Counted from the stretch's first letter, positions 1-8,948 are shown. The stretch: DNA of 64,000 nt from Verrucomicrobiota bacterium (GCA_016219875.1 JACRJZ010000021.1:117505-181504); one strand, 5' to 3'. Notes: a model not told the origin generated them from the letters alone. Numbers and translations: made by a program.

Positions 1-371
1 TTGTCCTTCATGTATTGCATGTCGGCGAAGTAGAGATCACCCGACGGCGCGGCCACGATGCCCATCGGTGCGATCCGGTCAATGCCCTTGGCCAGGCCGG
101 GGAAGGGCGTGGGAAACTCGTAGAACTTCTCTGCCTGGTTGGCGGGGGTGATTCGCATCAACAACGGCGGCTTGGTCTCGTCGTTGAAGTTGGGCACCGA
201 CACGATGACGCTGTTGTCCTTCAGCAGCGCCATGCCATCGGGGGTGTTGCAGTAGTCCGGCAGCGTGACGAGCAGTTTCGCCTGGGGCGCGGTCGTTGTG
301 GTGGACATGGCGCATCCAGCGACAAGCGCAGCGATCAAGAGTCCGGCGAGGAGCGGGGTTGTTCTCTTCAT
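1..371 (-). CDS. Secreted lipoprotein, SMP-30/NHL-type propeller-like (3' end outside window)
   Basis: The reverse strand opens with an ATG at 371 and stays open to the window edge, giving 123 residues. The start is MKRTTPLLAGLLIAALVAGC, a short basic signal followed by a hydrophobic core and the lipobox LVAGC, so the product should be lipidated on Cys20 and exported. The mature part (PDGMALLKDNSVIVSVPNF, then APSGDLYFADMQYMKD) has the 'give a value, then say where it is used' rhythm of SMP-30/gluconolactonase or NHL propeller blades. It is transcribed divergently from the HzsA-related gene at 652, with about 280 bp between them. Substrate unknown. The coding call and lipobox are directly visible; the propeller assignment is inference from a fragment. 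Confidence 0.8.
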   Translation of the reverse strand, partial: MKRTTPLLAGLLIAALVAGCAMSTTTTAPQAKLLVTLPDYCNTPDGMALLKDNSVIVSVPNFNDETKPPLLMRITPANQAEKFYEFPTPFPGLAKGIDRIAPMGIVAAPSGDLYFADMQYMKD

Positions 372-651
372 GGTGTGTTTCTGCTGTGTGATTTCATTCC
401 GGCAAGCAGGCCAGTGTTTCTCAGAGAGGTTCATGCCGGCAGGTTGGCAACACGTTTTGGTTAAGGTCAAGGCCGGAGTGTGGCGAAGTGATTTTCTTCG
501 CTGGCCGTCCAGAGGTGGGATTGAAGGGAGGGGGCAGCACAGGATACATTGGACTGAACCCTCTCCAGAGCCAGCACCGGCAGACGGCGCGAACAACTTC
601 CACCGTCAGAAAACAGTGGACGATCGACCGGGAACACATACCCTCTGGCGC

Positions 652-3132
652 ATGATCACCACTGCGGTTATGCAAACCGACCGGCCAGGCGCAAAGCCCG
701 TCTTGGCGAAAGGAAAGAGTTCTGCGACTGCATACCTTCGGTACGCAGCGTGGATCATTCTGGCGATCATGGCAGGATTCGGACCCGCATTCCCGGCTGA
801 CGCTCAAAGCCAGCCCGAGGAAGCAACGGGGCTGCCGGCACTGGTCCGGACCGATTGGGAGCGCCAGGAAAAGCGCCTCGGCCGCCCCGCCCATTCGCCG
901 GAGGCCATTCAGCACGCCGTCCGCCGTGCGCGCCTGCTCCTGGACGACCTGCGCACCGTCGCCGGCATCGGTGACCTGACCGCGCCAACGGCGGAGTTGG
1001 ACCGATTTACGGCCGCTGCTGACAACATCGTCTTGCTTGATGAGCCTTCGCGTCTGGACTTGTATTTCAAGGTCCGGGACCTCGCGCGTGAACTGGCCCT
1101 CAGGAACCCGCTGGTCGCCGCCCGGCCCATCGTCTTCATGCAGCGTCGCCGGGCCGTCGGCTACATGCTTTACGAATACCTGGGTTGGTACTACGCCCAT
1201 GGGAATAATCCGGACAACGGAGCGTTCAATCCCAAGGTTCCAACGCCCGAACCCGGCGGCGGGGTTTTTGCCTTGGAACAGCCCGGTCGATCGCTGGCGA
1301 CGCGCGAGCTTGCTCCCGGAATGGCGCGCGGGGGCCATTTGGTCACGCTGTCGCTCTCGTTCGACGCCCGGACGATCTACTTCGCCTTCGCCAATCCCAA
1401 GGGCAAGGATCCTTACACGTTGCCGGGATACGCGATGGCGCCCGTGGAGCCCGCGGCGAAATACAATACGTTTCACATCATGGCGATGAACGCCGATGGT
1501 TCGCGTTTGCGGCAGCTCACCGATGGCCCTTACGACGATTTCGATCCCTGCCCACTGCCTGATGGCGGCATTGCGTTCCAGTCCACGCGACGCGGCAGCA
1601 AGCTGCGTTGCGGCGGCGGCAGCGCCGAGTTGGTGAACACGCTGCATCGCATGGACGCGGACGGCCGGAACATTAGGACGCTGTCGTTTCACGAAACACA
1701 CGAGTGGCATCCGTCCGTCCTGAACGACGGCCGCCTGGTGTACACGCGGTGGGATTACGTGGACCGTAACGCAGCAAAGTTCCACGGACTGTGGACCTGC
1801 AATCCCGACGGGACGAGTCCAGGAATTCTCTTCGGCAACTACACGACGCGCCCCTGGGCCTGCTACCAGGCGAAAGCGGTGCCGGGCTCCGACAAGATCC
1901 TATTCGTGGCCGGAGGACATCATGCCAACGTGGGCGGCACGCTGGTCATGCTCGATCCGTCGCGCGCCGGGTTGCACTCGGAAAGCGGCGAAGACCGTGT
2001 CGAGGCTCTCGAACGCCTCACTCCCGAAATCTGCTTTGCTGAGGCTCAAGGCTGGCCGAAGAGCTATTTCTACAGCCCCTGGCCTCTGTCGGAGAATTAT
2101 TTCCTGGTCGCGTTCAGCCACGATCCACTTTGCGGCGGATACACGGGGCAACGCCGTGAAACGGAGACTGGCCTCTACTACTTCGATCGGTTCGGCAACC
2201 TGGAACTGCTGTTCCGTCGTCCGGGCATCTCCGCCGTTTATCCCATCCCTTTGGCACCGCGCACGCCTCCGCCCGTGCGCGCTGGCGAAGTCCAGACCGA
2301 TCTGGGCGATGCCGGGGAGTTCATGCTCTCGGATGTGTACAACAGCCTGATGCCCCTGCCGCGCGACCGCCGCATCTCTGAACTGCGCGTGTTTCAACTG
2401 CTGCCGAAATCGCGGACCGACGATGCGAACCATCCGCGCATCGGGCATCCGGAGCAGTCGAATGCGCGCATGCTCCTGGGCTCGGTGCCCGTGGACAAGG
2501 ACGGCTCCGCCTACTTCCGAGCGCCGGCGCGCAAGCCACTCTATTTCCAGGCCGTGGACGAAAGCGGGCGCGCGGTGCAGAGCATGCGCACCATCGTGTA
2601 TCTGCAACCCGGCGAACGTCGCAGTTGTGTCGGATGTCACGAGTCTCCCGGCACGACACCCGCACGCCGCGAGGCGACGGCCTTTCGGCGCGCCCCGTCT
2701 TCGCTTCGGTCCGGTCCCGAGGGCTCGTTGCCGTTCTGCTATCCTCGACTCGTTCAGCCGGTGCTCGACCGGCACTGCGTCCGCTGCCACGACGGTTCTT
2801 CAGGACCCGACAAGAGTCCGTTGGTTCTGACTGGCGAATCCGCGCCGAAAAGCCCGTTCAGCCGTTCCTATGAAAGTTTGAAGCCCCATGTGCGCTGGCC
2901 CTCCTACGACGCGCCCGCCACCCGGCCTGGCCAAGCTGGAGCCGACCTTAGCCCGCTCTCGGCACTGCTGACCGGCGAGAAACACCGCAAGTACGTCGAG
3001 GTGCCCGACGAAGATCTCCGCAAGGTGTACCTTTGGCTGGATGCCCATGTGCCATTCTACGGAACCTACGAAGAACATGATTTGGTCGCGCAAAGGCTCG
3101 GCCATGCGGTGCCGCCGCCGCCCCTCCAGTAA
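652..3132 (+). CDS. HzsA-related secreted dihaem cytochrome c / PD40 propeller protein
   Basis: An 826-residue exported protein. I start it at the ATG at 652: the frame is open to 265, but the upstream part reads like junk, while from 652/670 there is a basic stretch and a hydrophobic core (YAAWIILAIMAGFGPAFPADA) ending in a plausible signal cleavage site. The middle holds TolB/PD40-like blades (MNADGSRLRQLTDGPYDDFDP; HRMDADGRNIRTLSF). Two c-type haem motifs follow: CVGCH near 2630-2645 and CVRCH near 2776-2790. This order matches the HzsA-related proteins common in Verrucomicrobiota and Planctomycetota. They share the fold of the hydrazine synthase alpha subunit but occur in organisms that are not anammox bacteria. 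No HzsB/C partner is nearby, so a hydrazine role is not supported; a periplasmic redox role is likely. The lactonase-type gene follows 35 bp downstream. Confidence 0.85.
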   Translation: MITTAVMQTDRPGAKPVLAKGKSSATAYLRYAAWIILAIMAGFGPAFPADAQSQPEEATGLPALVRTDWERQEKRLGRPAHSPEAIQHAVRRARLLLDDLRTVAGIGDLTAPTAELDRFTAAADNIVLLDEPSRLDLYFKVRDLARELALRNPLVAARPIVFMQRRRAVGYMLYEYLGWYYAHGNNPDNGAFNPKVPTPEPGGGVFALEQPGRSLATRELAPGMARGGHLVTLSLSFDARTIYFAFANPKGKDPYTLPGYAMAPVEPAAKYNTFHIMAMNADGSRLRQLTDGPYDDFDPCPLPDGGIAFQSTRRGSKLRCGGGSAELVNTLHRMDADGRNIRTLSFHETHEWHPSVLNDGRLVYTRWDYVDRNAAKFHGLWTCNPDGTSPGILFGNYTTRPWACYQAKAVPGSDKILFVAGGHHANVGGTLVMLDPSRAGLHSESGEDRVEALERLTPEICFAEAQGWPKSYFYSPWPLSENYFLVAFSHDPLCGGYTGQRRETETGLYYFDRFGNLELLFRRPGISAVYPIPLAPRTPPPVRAGEVQTDLGDAGEFMLSDVYNSLMPLPRDRRISELRVFQLLPKSRTDDANHPRIGHPEQSNARMLLGSVPVDKDGSAYFRAPARKPLYFQAVDESGRAVQSMRTIVYLQPGERRSCVGCHESPGTTPARREATAFRRAPSSLRSGPEGSLPFCYPRLVQPVLDRHCVRCHDGSSGPDKSPLVLTGESAPKSPFSRSYESLKPHVRWPSYDAPATRPGQAGADLSPLSALLTGEKHRKYVEVPDEDLRKVYLWLDAHVPFYGTYEEHDLVAQRLGHAVPPPPLQ

Positions 3133-3167
3133 TCGTTGTCAACTGCCCCTGCGTTCAGGAGTCACCT

Positions 3168-4313
3168 ATGAAACTCAACCCGACTCGATTTCTCGTGCCT
3201 GTTCTTGCCGCCGCTGCCGCATTTTCAACGGCCACAGTTTCACGGGCGGCTGATCCGTTGGTTCTTATTTCGTCGTTCGCGACCGGAACGAACGGCGCCA
3301 TCGAGGCCTTCCGTCTGGATCCCAAGAGCGGCCGCCTGACGCACCTGCACCGCGCGGCAAACGTCGAGAACTCGTACTTCATGACCGTGTCGGCGGACCA
3401 GAAGTTCCTGTATGCGATCCACGCCAAGGAATTCGGCGCCAAAGAACACGAGCAGGTCGCCGCGTACGCGATCGCCCGTGCGACGGGCCGATTGACGCTG
3501 TTGAACCGCCAGTCCACGCACGGCTCGGCCTCCTGCTATCTGCACCTCGACGCGACGGGCAAGACGCTGCTGCTCGCCAACTACTCGGTTGGCAGCGTGG
3601 CGTCGCTGCCCGTGCGGAAGGACGGTTCTCTGGGCGAGGCGGTATCGATCATCCCACATGCGGGCACCAGCGTGAACCCGGAGCGCCAGGAAGGTCCGCA
3701 CGCGCACTGCATCATCACCAGTCCGGACAACCGTTTTGCCTGCGCGGCGGATCTGGGACTCGACCAGGTGCTGGTTTACCGGTTGGACGCCGCCGCGGCC
3801 AAGCTTACACCTCACGACAAACCTTATGGAAAGACGCCGCCGGGTGCCGGGCCGCGGCATATGGTCTTCCACCCGGGCGGCAAGCGCCTCTATGTCATTA
3901 ACGAACTGACCAACTCGATCACCGTGTTCGACTACGACCCGCCATCGGCTGTGCTGGTCGAGTGGCAGACGATTTCCACGCTGCCCCAGGGGTTTCGTGG
4001 AACCAGCGCCTGCGCAGATGTAAAAATCACGCCCAACGGCCGCGTCCTCTACGGCACCAATCGTGGGCACGACAGCATCGCCGCATACCGTATCGGCGAG
4101 GACGGTCGATTAACCCTCATCGACATCGTGCCGAGCTTGGGAAAAGAGGCGCAGAATCTGGCAATCACGCCCGACGGGAAGTTGCTCCTGTGCGCGAACC
4201 TGTCCGGCAACAACGTCGCCGTGTTTCGAATCGATTCCGAAACGGGCGGGCTCACGTCCGTTGGCCCGCCGGTTTCTGTGACCAGCCCATCGTGCATCCG
4301 GGTCTTGTTCTGA
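3168..4313 (+). CDS. Lactonase family seven-bladed beta-propeller protein, exported
   Basis: A 381-residue protein beginning with a clear signal peptide (MKLNPTRFLVPVLAAAAAFS...SRAADP). A good Shine-Dalgarno AGGAG (3157-3161) lies six bases before the ATG and fixes the start. The body shows the lactonase (YbhE/Pgl-like) pattern: FRLDPKSGRLTHL near the N-terminus, EGPHAHCIITSPDNRFACAADLGLDQV in the middle, GPRHMVFHPGGKRLYVINEL, then LYGTNRGHDSIAAYRI and NLAITPDGKLLLCANLSGNN at the end. The family includes 6-phosphogluconolactonase, but exported members in these phyla have unknown substrates, so I do not use the symbol pgl. It probably shares a transcript with the HzsA-related gene 35 bp upstream. 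Confidence 0.88.
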   Translation: MKLNPTRFLVPVLAAAAAFSTATVSRAADPLVLISSFATGTNGAIEAFRLDPKSGRLTHLHRAANVENSYFMTVSADQKFLYAIHAKEFGAKEHEQVAAYAIARATGRLTLLNRQSTHGSASCYLHLDATGKTLLLANYSVGSVASLPVRKDGSLGEAVSIIPHAGTSVNPERQEGPHAHCIITSPDNRFACAADLGLDQVLVYRLDAAAAKLTPHDKPYGKTPPGAGPRHMVFHPGGKRLYVINELTNSITVFDYDPPSAVLVEWQTISTLPQGFRGTSACADVKITPNGRVLYGTNRGHDSIAAYRIGEDGRLTLIDIVPSLGKEAQNLAITPDGKLLLCANLSGNNVAVFRIDSETGGLTSVGPPVSVTSPSCIRVLF

Positions 4314-4352
4314 ACTACCGTTCCCGCCGGAATTGAAAGACTGCGCGCCAGG

Positions 4353-4808
4353 TTGATCCGATCTTCCCGCCTTGCTGGACTGAAATTGGCGTTGGCTGGC
4401 TTCGCAGCATTCGCGTCCGCGGCCGAGATGCGGTCTGCGCCCCAACGCGCCGGTTACCGCTGGACCAACCAGCCGGCCAACATTAACGCGTTCGAGAAAT
4501 GGCTGAGGAAGCCGTTAGTGCGGGTCGAGGATTTCATCGGTAGCGAGACGTGGAACAACGCTGGGCGGCCCGCGTGAAGGCTCGAAGGCTGGGCGAACGC
4601 ATATTTCGCCGAGCAGATGCACCGGTCCACCACCACCAACGTCGCCTCCCACTGTTACTTCGACGTGCAGGCGACGGACGGTCATCACCCGCTTACGCCC
4701 GGCGCGAGCGGCAAGAAGAAAACGGAGTTCCTGCAGGCGAGGGAATTGGCTGCCCCCGGCAAAGGTCTGGCATCACAGAGTTCCTTCCCGGTACAGTGCG
4801 GCGCATGA
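4353..4808 (+). pseudogene. Broken GH26-like glycosidase N-terminal part, interrupted by an in-frame TGA
   Basis: From a TTG at 4353 the frame gives a signal-like start (LAGLKLALAGFAAFASAAE), then NAFEKWLRKPLVRVEDFIG and SETWNN, and ends at a TGA at 4575-4577. The same frame resumes at once as RLEGWANAYFAEQMHRSTTTN and runs to 4808. Related mannanase-like (GH26-type) proteins read 'ETWNNVEGPAWRLEGW' here, so the stop falls where Trp (TGG) is expected. After about 150 codons the similarity is lost, so the catalytic domain is gone. The last few bases overlap the start of the next gene at 4805. Family assignment is from memory of the motif; the in-frame stop and truncation are seen directly. Confidence 0.6.
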
Positions 4809-7276
4809 AACTCTCGTGTGTCTTCGCCGCGCTCGTGTTTGCTTCGTCGGCTTTTGCGGTTGCGCCCGCGCCCCAGCCGCTCGCGCTCAAGGCCGCCGCG
4901 TTCCAGCATTACGTTGAGCGCTTCAACCGCGAGGACGAGGAACTCTACCGCCAGTTCGTTCCGAACACCGGCGCCTGGGACTGGATGCAGCGCAACGTGC
5001 CGCTGTTCGAGTGCCCGGACCCGGACATCGAGCGGACCTATTTCTTCCGCTGGTGGACGTATCGCAAACATCTCCGCCAGACGCCGGACGGTTTCGTGGT
5101 CACCGAGTTCCTCCCCAACGTGTCGTGGGCGGGAAAGTTCAACACGATCTCCTGTCCGGCGGGCCATCATTTCTACGAAGGCCGGTGGATGGCCGACCCG
5201 CAGTATCTCGAAGACTACGCCGTGTTCTGGTTCCGCAAAGGCGGCGAGCCTCGGCGCTACAGTTTCTGGGCGGCGGATGCCTTGTTCGCCAACCACCTGG
5301 TTCATCCGAATGCGTCCTTGCTCACCAACCTGCTGCCCGATCTGGTGGCGAACTTCGAGGCCTGGGAGAAATCGCGCCGCGATGCGAACGGCCTTTTCTG
5401 GCAGATCGACGATCGCGATGGGATGGAAGTATCCGTCGGCGGCAGCGGCTATCGCGCGACGATCAACAGCTACCTGTTCGGGGACGCGCTCGCCATCGCG
5501 CGCATCGCGGACCTGGCGGGGCGGAAGGACGAGGCGGAAAGATTTCGCGGTGAAGCGGCGCGCATCAAAAGGCTCGTGCAGGAGAGACTGTGGGATGAGC
5601 GGGCGGAGTTTTTCAAAGTGCTGCCGCGTGGCCCCAACACTTCGCTGGCTGCCGCGCGCGAGTTGCACGGATTGACACCGTGGTATTTCAACCTGCCGGA
5701 CGCCCGCTTTACCGTCGCGTGGAAACAACTCATGGACCCGATGGGCTTCTTCGCCCCGTTCGGGCCGACGACCACGGAACAGCGGCATCCCGGTTTCAAA
5801 GTGGCCTACACGGGACACGAGTGTCAGTGGAACGGGCCGAGTTGGCCGTATTCCACCGCCGTCACGCTAGTCGGCCTGGCCAACCTGCTGAACGGCCCGG
5901 AGCAGCGCGTCGTGAGCCGGAGCGACTATGTGACGGTGCTGCGGAATTACGCCTTGAGTCACCGCCTCAAACGCGAGGACGGCAAGGTGGTGCCGTGGAT
6001 TGATGAGAACTTGAACCCGTTCACCGGCGACTGGATCTCGCGCACGCTGTTGCTTCAGCGCGGCAAGAAAATCCCCGAGCGCGGCAAGGACTACAACCAC
6101 TCCACGTTCTGCGATCTGGTGATCAGCGGGCTGGTCGGGTTGCGCGCGCGCAACGATGACACGGTGGAAGTGAATCCGCTCGCGCCGGAGTCGTGGGATT
6201 ACTTCTGTCTGGACCAGGTTCGCTATCACGGGCGCTGGCTGACGATTCTCTGGGACAAGACCGGCACGCGGTACGGCAAGGGCAAAGGCCTGCGCGTGTT
6301 CGCCGACGGCAAGGAAATCGCGGCGGCAGATTCACTGAAGCGTGTGACCACCGCCCTTTCGCCAAATCCAGAAGACAAACCGCGCTCGAACACCACAGGG
6401 GGTTGGAAGAAGTTCGCCGGCAATCCGGTGATGGGCGGCAAATACGGCACGTGCTTCGACGTCGCGGTGCTCAAGGAAGACGCCGTGTATCGCATGTGGC
6501 TGTCGTGGCGGCCGAAGAAAAGCCTGGCCATCGTGGAGAGCCGAGACGGCATCCACTGGAGCGAGCCGCCGCGGATCGTCCTCGGACCGCGGAAGGAAAC
6601 CGGCTGGGAGGACGACATCAATCGCCCCGTGGTCGTGAAACGCGCGGACGGCTATCATCTCTGGTACACCGGGCAAGCGCGCGGGCATTCGTGGATTGGC
6701 TACGCCACCAGCCGCGACGGCGTGACTTGGAAGCGCATGAGCGACCAGCCGGTTCTCTCCCCGGAAAAGCCGTGGGAGAAAGTCGCGGTGATGTGCCCGC
6801 ATGTCCTCTGGGATGAACCGACGAGGCTCTTCCGCTTATGGTATTCCGGCGGTGAACAGAACGAACCCAATGCCATCGGCTATGCGACCAGCCCCGATGG
6901 ATTGACGTGGTCCAAACTGGAAGCGAACCCTGTTTTTGTTCCCGATCCGCAGAGCGCGTGGGAGCAGCACAAGGTCACCGCCTGCCAGGTCGTGAAGCAG
7001 GGCGACTGGCATCTCATGTTCTACATTGGGTTCCGCGATGAACCACACGCGCAGATCGGGCTGGCCCGCTCGCGCGACGGCATTACGAACTGGCAGCGCC
7101 ACCCGGCCAACCCGATCATTCGCCCCGGCGAGAACGAGTGGGACCACGACGCCTGCTACAAGCCCTACGCCATCTTCGACGGACAGAAATGGCTCCTCTG
7201 GTACAACGGCCGGCACGGCGGACTGGAGCAGATCGGCGTGGTGTTTCACGAAGGCTTGGATTTGTGCTTCGAGTAA
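4805..7276 (+). CDS. Two-module glycosidase: MGH1-like (alpha/alpha)6 domain plus GH43/GH130-like propeller
   Basis: An 823-residue exported protein starting at the ATG at 4805 (MKLSCVFAALVFASSAFAVAP, a standard signal peptide); the frame is open further upstream, but that part is the preceding pseudogene read in another frame. Residues about 25-500 resemble MGH1-like/GH63-type (alpha/alpha)6 domains: YFFRWWTYRKHL, FWAADALFANHLVHPN, NGLFWQIDDRDGMEVSVGG, and ECQWNGPSWPYSTAV with YNHSTFCDLVISGLVG. Residues about 540-823 form a five-bladed propeller with repeated blades of the type 'SRDGIHWSEPPRIV', 'SRDGVTWKRMS', 'SPDGLTWSKLEANPV', 'SRDGITNWQRHPANP', each with a nearby WY[ST]G pair. This fusion suggests processing of a branched glycan outside the cytoplasm; the exact linkage cannot be read from the sequence. 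Confidence 0.82.
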   Translation: MKLSCVFAALVFASSAFAVAPAPQPLALKAAAFQHYVERFNREDEELYRQFVPNTGAWDWMQRNVPLFECPDPDIERTYFFRWWTYRKHLRQTPDGFVVTEFLPNVSWAGKFNTISCPAGHHFYEGRWMADPQYLEDYAVFWFRKGGEPRRYSFWAADALFANHLVHPNASLLTNLLPDLVANFEAWEKSRRDANGLFWQIDDRDGMEVSVGGSGYRATINSYLFGDALAIARIADLAGRKDEAERFRGEAARIKRLVQERLWDERAEFFKVLPRGPNTSLAAARELHGLTPWYFNLPDARFTVAWKQLMDPMGFFAPFGPTTTEQRHPGFKVAYTGHECQWNGPSWPYSTAVTLVGLANLLNGPEQRVVSRSDYVTVLRNYALSHRLKREDGKVVPWIDENLNPFTGDWISRTLLLQRGKKIPERGKDYNHSTFCDLVISGLVGLRARNDDTVEVNPLAPESWDYFCLDQVRYHGRWLTILWDKTGTRYGKGKGLRVFADGKEIAAADSLKRVTTALSPNPEDKPRSNTTGGWKKFAGNPVMGGKYGTCFDVAVLKEDAVYRMWLSWRPKKSLAIVESRDGIHWSEPPRIVLGPRKETGWEDDINRPVVVKRADGYHLWYTGQARGHSWIGYATSRDGVTWKRMSDQPVLSPEKPWEKVAVMCPHVLWDEPTRLFRLWYSGGEQNEPNAIGYATSPDGLTWSKLEANPVFVPDPQSAWEQHKVTACQVVKQGDWHLMFYIGFRDEPHAQIGLARSRDGITNWQRHPANPIIRPGENEWDHDACYKPYAIFDGQKWLLWYNGRHGGLEQIGVVFHEGLDLCFE

Positions 7277-7344
7277 GGGAGCGAGCCGACGCGGCTGTCT
7301 GTGCCGTTCGAGGCGATGAGCAGCGCGTCGAACCAGAACAACGT

Positions 7345-7452
7345 CTCCCTCTCTGCGTCGGATGGGGAGAGGGCCATGTCCTACGCTCGCGGGAGCGGGA
7401 GATGCCCCTCGCCCATCTGATGGGAGAGGGTGGCCCGAAGGGCCGGGTGAGG
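7345..7452. repeat. CTCTCCC-ATCnGATG-GGGAGAG hairpin repeat, two cores
   Basis: Two copies of a GC-rich inverted repeat follow the glycosidase. The first core is 7345-7373 (CTCCCTCTC...GGGGAGAGGG), the second 7405-7430 (CCCCTCGCCCATCTGATGGG then AGAGGG), followed by a GGCCCGAAGGGCC hairpin and GGTGAGGG. The same core occurs at 10456-10503 and 13646-13693. It is a dispersed repeat, not a CRISPR unit, and carries no coding signal. It may also act as a terminator-like structure after the gene ending at 7276. Confidence 0.75.
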
Positions 7453-7502
7453 GCTGCCGCAGGCCAGGTGAGGGTCGTGGGGAAGCAGACAAACTAGGTG
7501 GG

Positions 7503-7750
7503 GGAGGTATCGAGTCGCACTTGTAGTGCGTCAGGTTCTGGTCGAACGCCGCGCGCGCACGCCGGGCTGCTTCAACTCAATGACCACCAAGACGGGGCAA
7601 GGCTGAAGTCTGAAGGATGAATGCTGAAGGAAAAAGCGCTGGTGACGCTGAACTGGCTGACCAACAGGAGGTCGTTGTTCGCCGGATTCTGTCAATCCAC
7701 CACGCGCAACCGCTCTGTCTTCTGGCCACCGCGGTCCTTCTCTGACACGC
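7503..7750 (-). pseudogene. hsdR fragment (type I restriction endonuclease subunit), degraded
   Basis: Read on the minus strand, this stretch gives KTERLRVVD, then a TGA, then QNPANNDLLLVSQFSVT. Type I HsdR proteins have 'RVIDWDNPANNDFLLVSQFxVTG' at this place, so the stop sits on the conserved Trp. About 45 bases of a small repeat (7605-7640, reading SAFSFSIHPSDFSLAP) interrupt it. It resumes in another frame as PVLVVIELKQPGVRA and then, after a further shift, AAFDQNLTHYKCDSI; compare 'LPLVFIELKxPGVxARAAFDxNLTHYK'. The motor and nuclease domains are absent. The fragment abuts the operator region of the AccI-like module. Frames and stops are seen; the HsdR assignment is from recognition of the motif. 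Confidence 0.7.
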
Positions 7751-7772
7751 CGAACGGGCAAAACGTCGAGCC

Positions 7773-7821
7773 GTAGTTTAGCTGCGTGGTGAGCAGTCGT
7801 CTGAAGTGGTAGTTAAACTGC
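7773..7821 (+). promoter_or_regulatory. Candidate C-protein operator: two 13-bp boxes before the regulator gene
   Basis: GTAGTTTAGCTGC at 7773-7785 and GTAGTTAAACTGC at 7809-7821 share ten positions plus a common border and are spaced 36 bp apart. The second contains AGTTAAACT, which is self-complementary around its central base, and ends directly against the GTG start codon of the regulator gene. The reverse complement of this second box recurs in front of the methyltransferase gene (10628-10640). Two tandem boxes before C-R genes and a box before M is the usual arrangement in controller-regulated type II systems. The boxes are seen; binding is inference. Confidence 0.55.
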
Positions 7822-8040
7822 GTGCTGCAACGGAAACTTGGCAAACGTATTGCCGACCTGCGCCGGTCAAAGAAGCTCACACAAGAGCAACTTGCTGAGG
7901 CTGTCGGTTGCTCCGTTGAGTTCATCAGTCTCGTGGAACGCGGCGTTAACGCGCCATCAGTTGCCGGGTTGGAGAAGTTTGCCGAAGCGCTCAGAGTTGA
8001 GGTGAAGGAACTGTTCACCTTCGAGGAGAAAAAGCGATGA
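7822..8040 (+). CDS. XRE-family regulator of the R-M module (C-protein-like)
   Basis: A 72-residue protein starting at a GTG, made almost wholly of one helix-turn-helix: GKRIADLRRSKKLTQEQLAE, then AVGCSVEFISLVERGVNAPS, then LEKFAEALRVEVKELF. The size and helix pattern match the controller proteins of type II restriction-modification systems, which delay endonuclease synthesis by binding their own promoter. Its last codons overlap the endonuclease start (ATGA at 8037-8040), so the two are translationally coupled. Operator-like boxes lie directly upstream. A non-C XRE repressor is the alternative, but the overlap with a restriction gene argues for the controller role. Confidence 0.85.
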   Translation: MLQRKLGKRIADLRRSKKLTQEQLAEAVGCSVEFISLVERGVNAPSVAGLEKFAEALRVEVKELFTFEEKKR

Positions 8041-8948
8041 GCGGGGGACAGGCATACTTCTCACGGCTCACGACAACGCTTGAGGGCGTTGTTGAGCAAC
8101 TTCGTGCCAAAGGCATCGTCGAGCGCCACCTGAATTTCGGAGGTGAGGGACATCCACCGGCCCGCAAGCCGACCGTGCCAACGGACGCCCGCTCCGAATT
8201 CCTCGCGAATCGAGCGATGGGCGATTGGGCCGAACGCGCGTTGTCGGCGGCTCTCGCCCGTGCGCTGCCGGAATGGAAAGTGGTTCAATACGGCGGCACC
8301 GACCGCATAGCGGCCGGGCATCCTGAGTTCAAGACCCGCTACGTCGCAGGACTTGAGGAAACGCGGCAGTTTGGAAAACGCCCCGACCTGCTGCTATTTC
8401 CAGTCAGTGCTTTCGTCACGGCGGACCTCTCCAAACTCAGTCATGCTGACGCCGAACCTCTGGCGAACCAGGCAGTCGCGGCGGTAGAGGTTCGCTCCAG
8501 CAAGTTCGAGGCGTTGACATACATTGCTGTTCGCAAGAGTCAGCGCGATTCCGGCAAGAAGACCGGCAGAGAAACGCCGAGTTTCACGGTGAAAGTCGAA
8601 GACCTCGTGATTGTTTATCGCTGGTTGGAGCGGCATCGCGTGCCGCAGAGCTACTGCCAGGTCTTTTTTGACTCGGTGTTTGCAATCAACTTCCTCGACA
8701 TCTTCGCGACCATCGGGAGCGGCAGCGGTTTTACCATTGAGACACCAGAGAAGAGTCAGGAGAAGGCGACCATCATGATTCCCATCACGAGCGGCGCGCA
8801 AATTGGTCGCGCCACCTCCATCCCGACGTTTGCTGCGGAACATCGCGTCACGGAACTGGGACGGCACGATGCGTATGTCGTCCCGCAAGGCGGCGGCTTT
8901 GAACTCGACGCTGCGGCAACGAAGCGGGTTCTTTTGGTCGAGAGTTAG
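8037..8948 (+). CDS. AccI-family type II restriction endonuclease
   Basis: A 303-residue cytosolic protein. It matches the AccI family pattern I know: EFLANRAMGDWAERAL (residues 54-69), then QFGKRPDLLLF (111-121) and AAVEVRSSKFEAL (148-160). In the PD-(D/E)XK fold Asp117 and the Glu151-x-Arg153 pair would be the metal-binding and catalytic residues. AccI cuts GT^MKAC; the same specificity is likely but not shown for this remote member. Length is a little below AccI. The start overlaps the regulator's stop by four bases. The 3' end overlaps the end of the convergent methyltransferase gene by about 100 bp. Confidence 0.83.
   Translation: MSGGQAYFSRLTTTLEGVVEQLRAKGIVERHLNFGGEGHPPARKPTVPTDARSEFLANRAMGDWAERALSAALARALPEWKVVQYGGTDRIAAGHPEFKTRYVAGLEETRQFGKRPDLLLFPVSAFVTADLSKLSHADAEPLANQAVAAVEVRSSKFEALTYIAVRKSQRDSGKKTGRETPSFTVKVEDLVIVYRWLERHRVPQSYCQVFFDSVFAINFLDIFATIGSGSGFTIETPEKSQEKATIMIPITSGAQIGRATSIPTFAAEHRVTELGRHDAYVVPQGGGFELDAAATKRVLLVES

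Noticed and set aside
652..3132. Hydrazine synthase (anammox)
   Set aside because: Only the alpha-like fold and haem motifs are present, no HzsB/C genes are nearby, and HzsA-related proteins are common in non-anammox Verrucomicrobiota.
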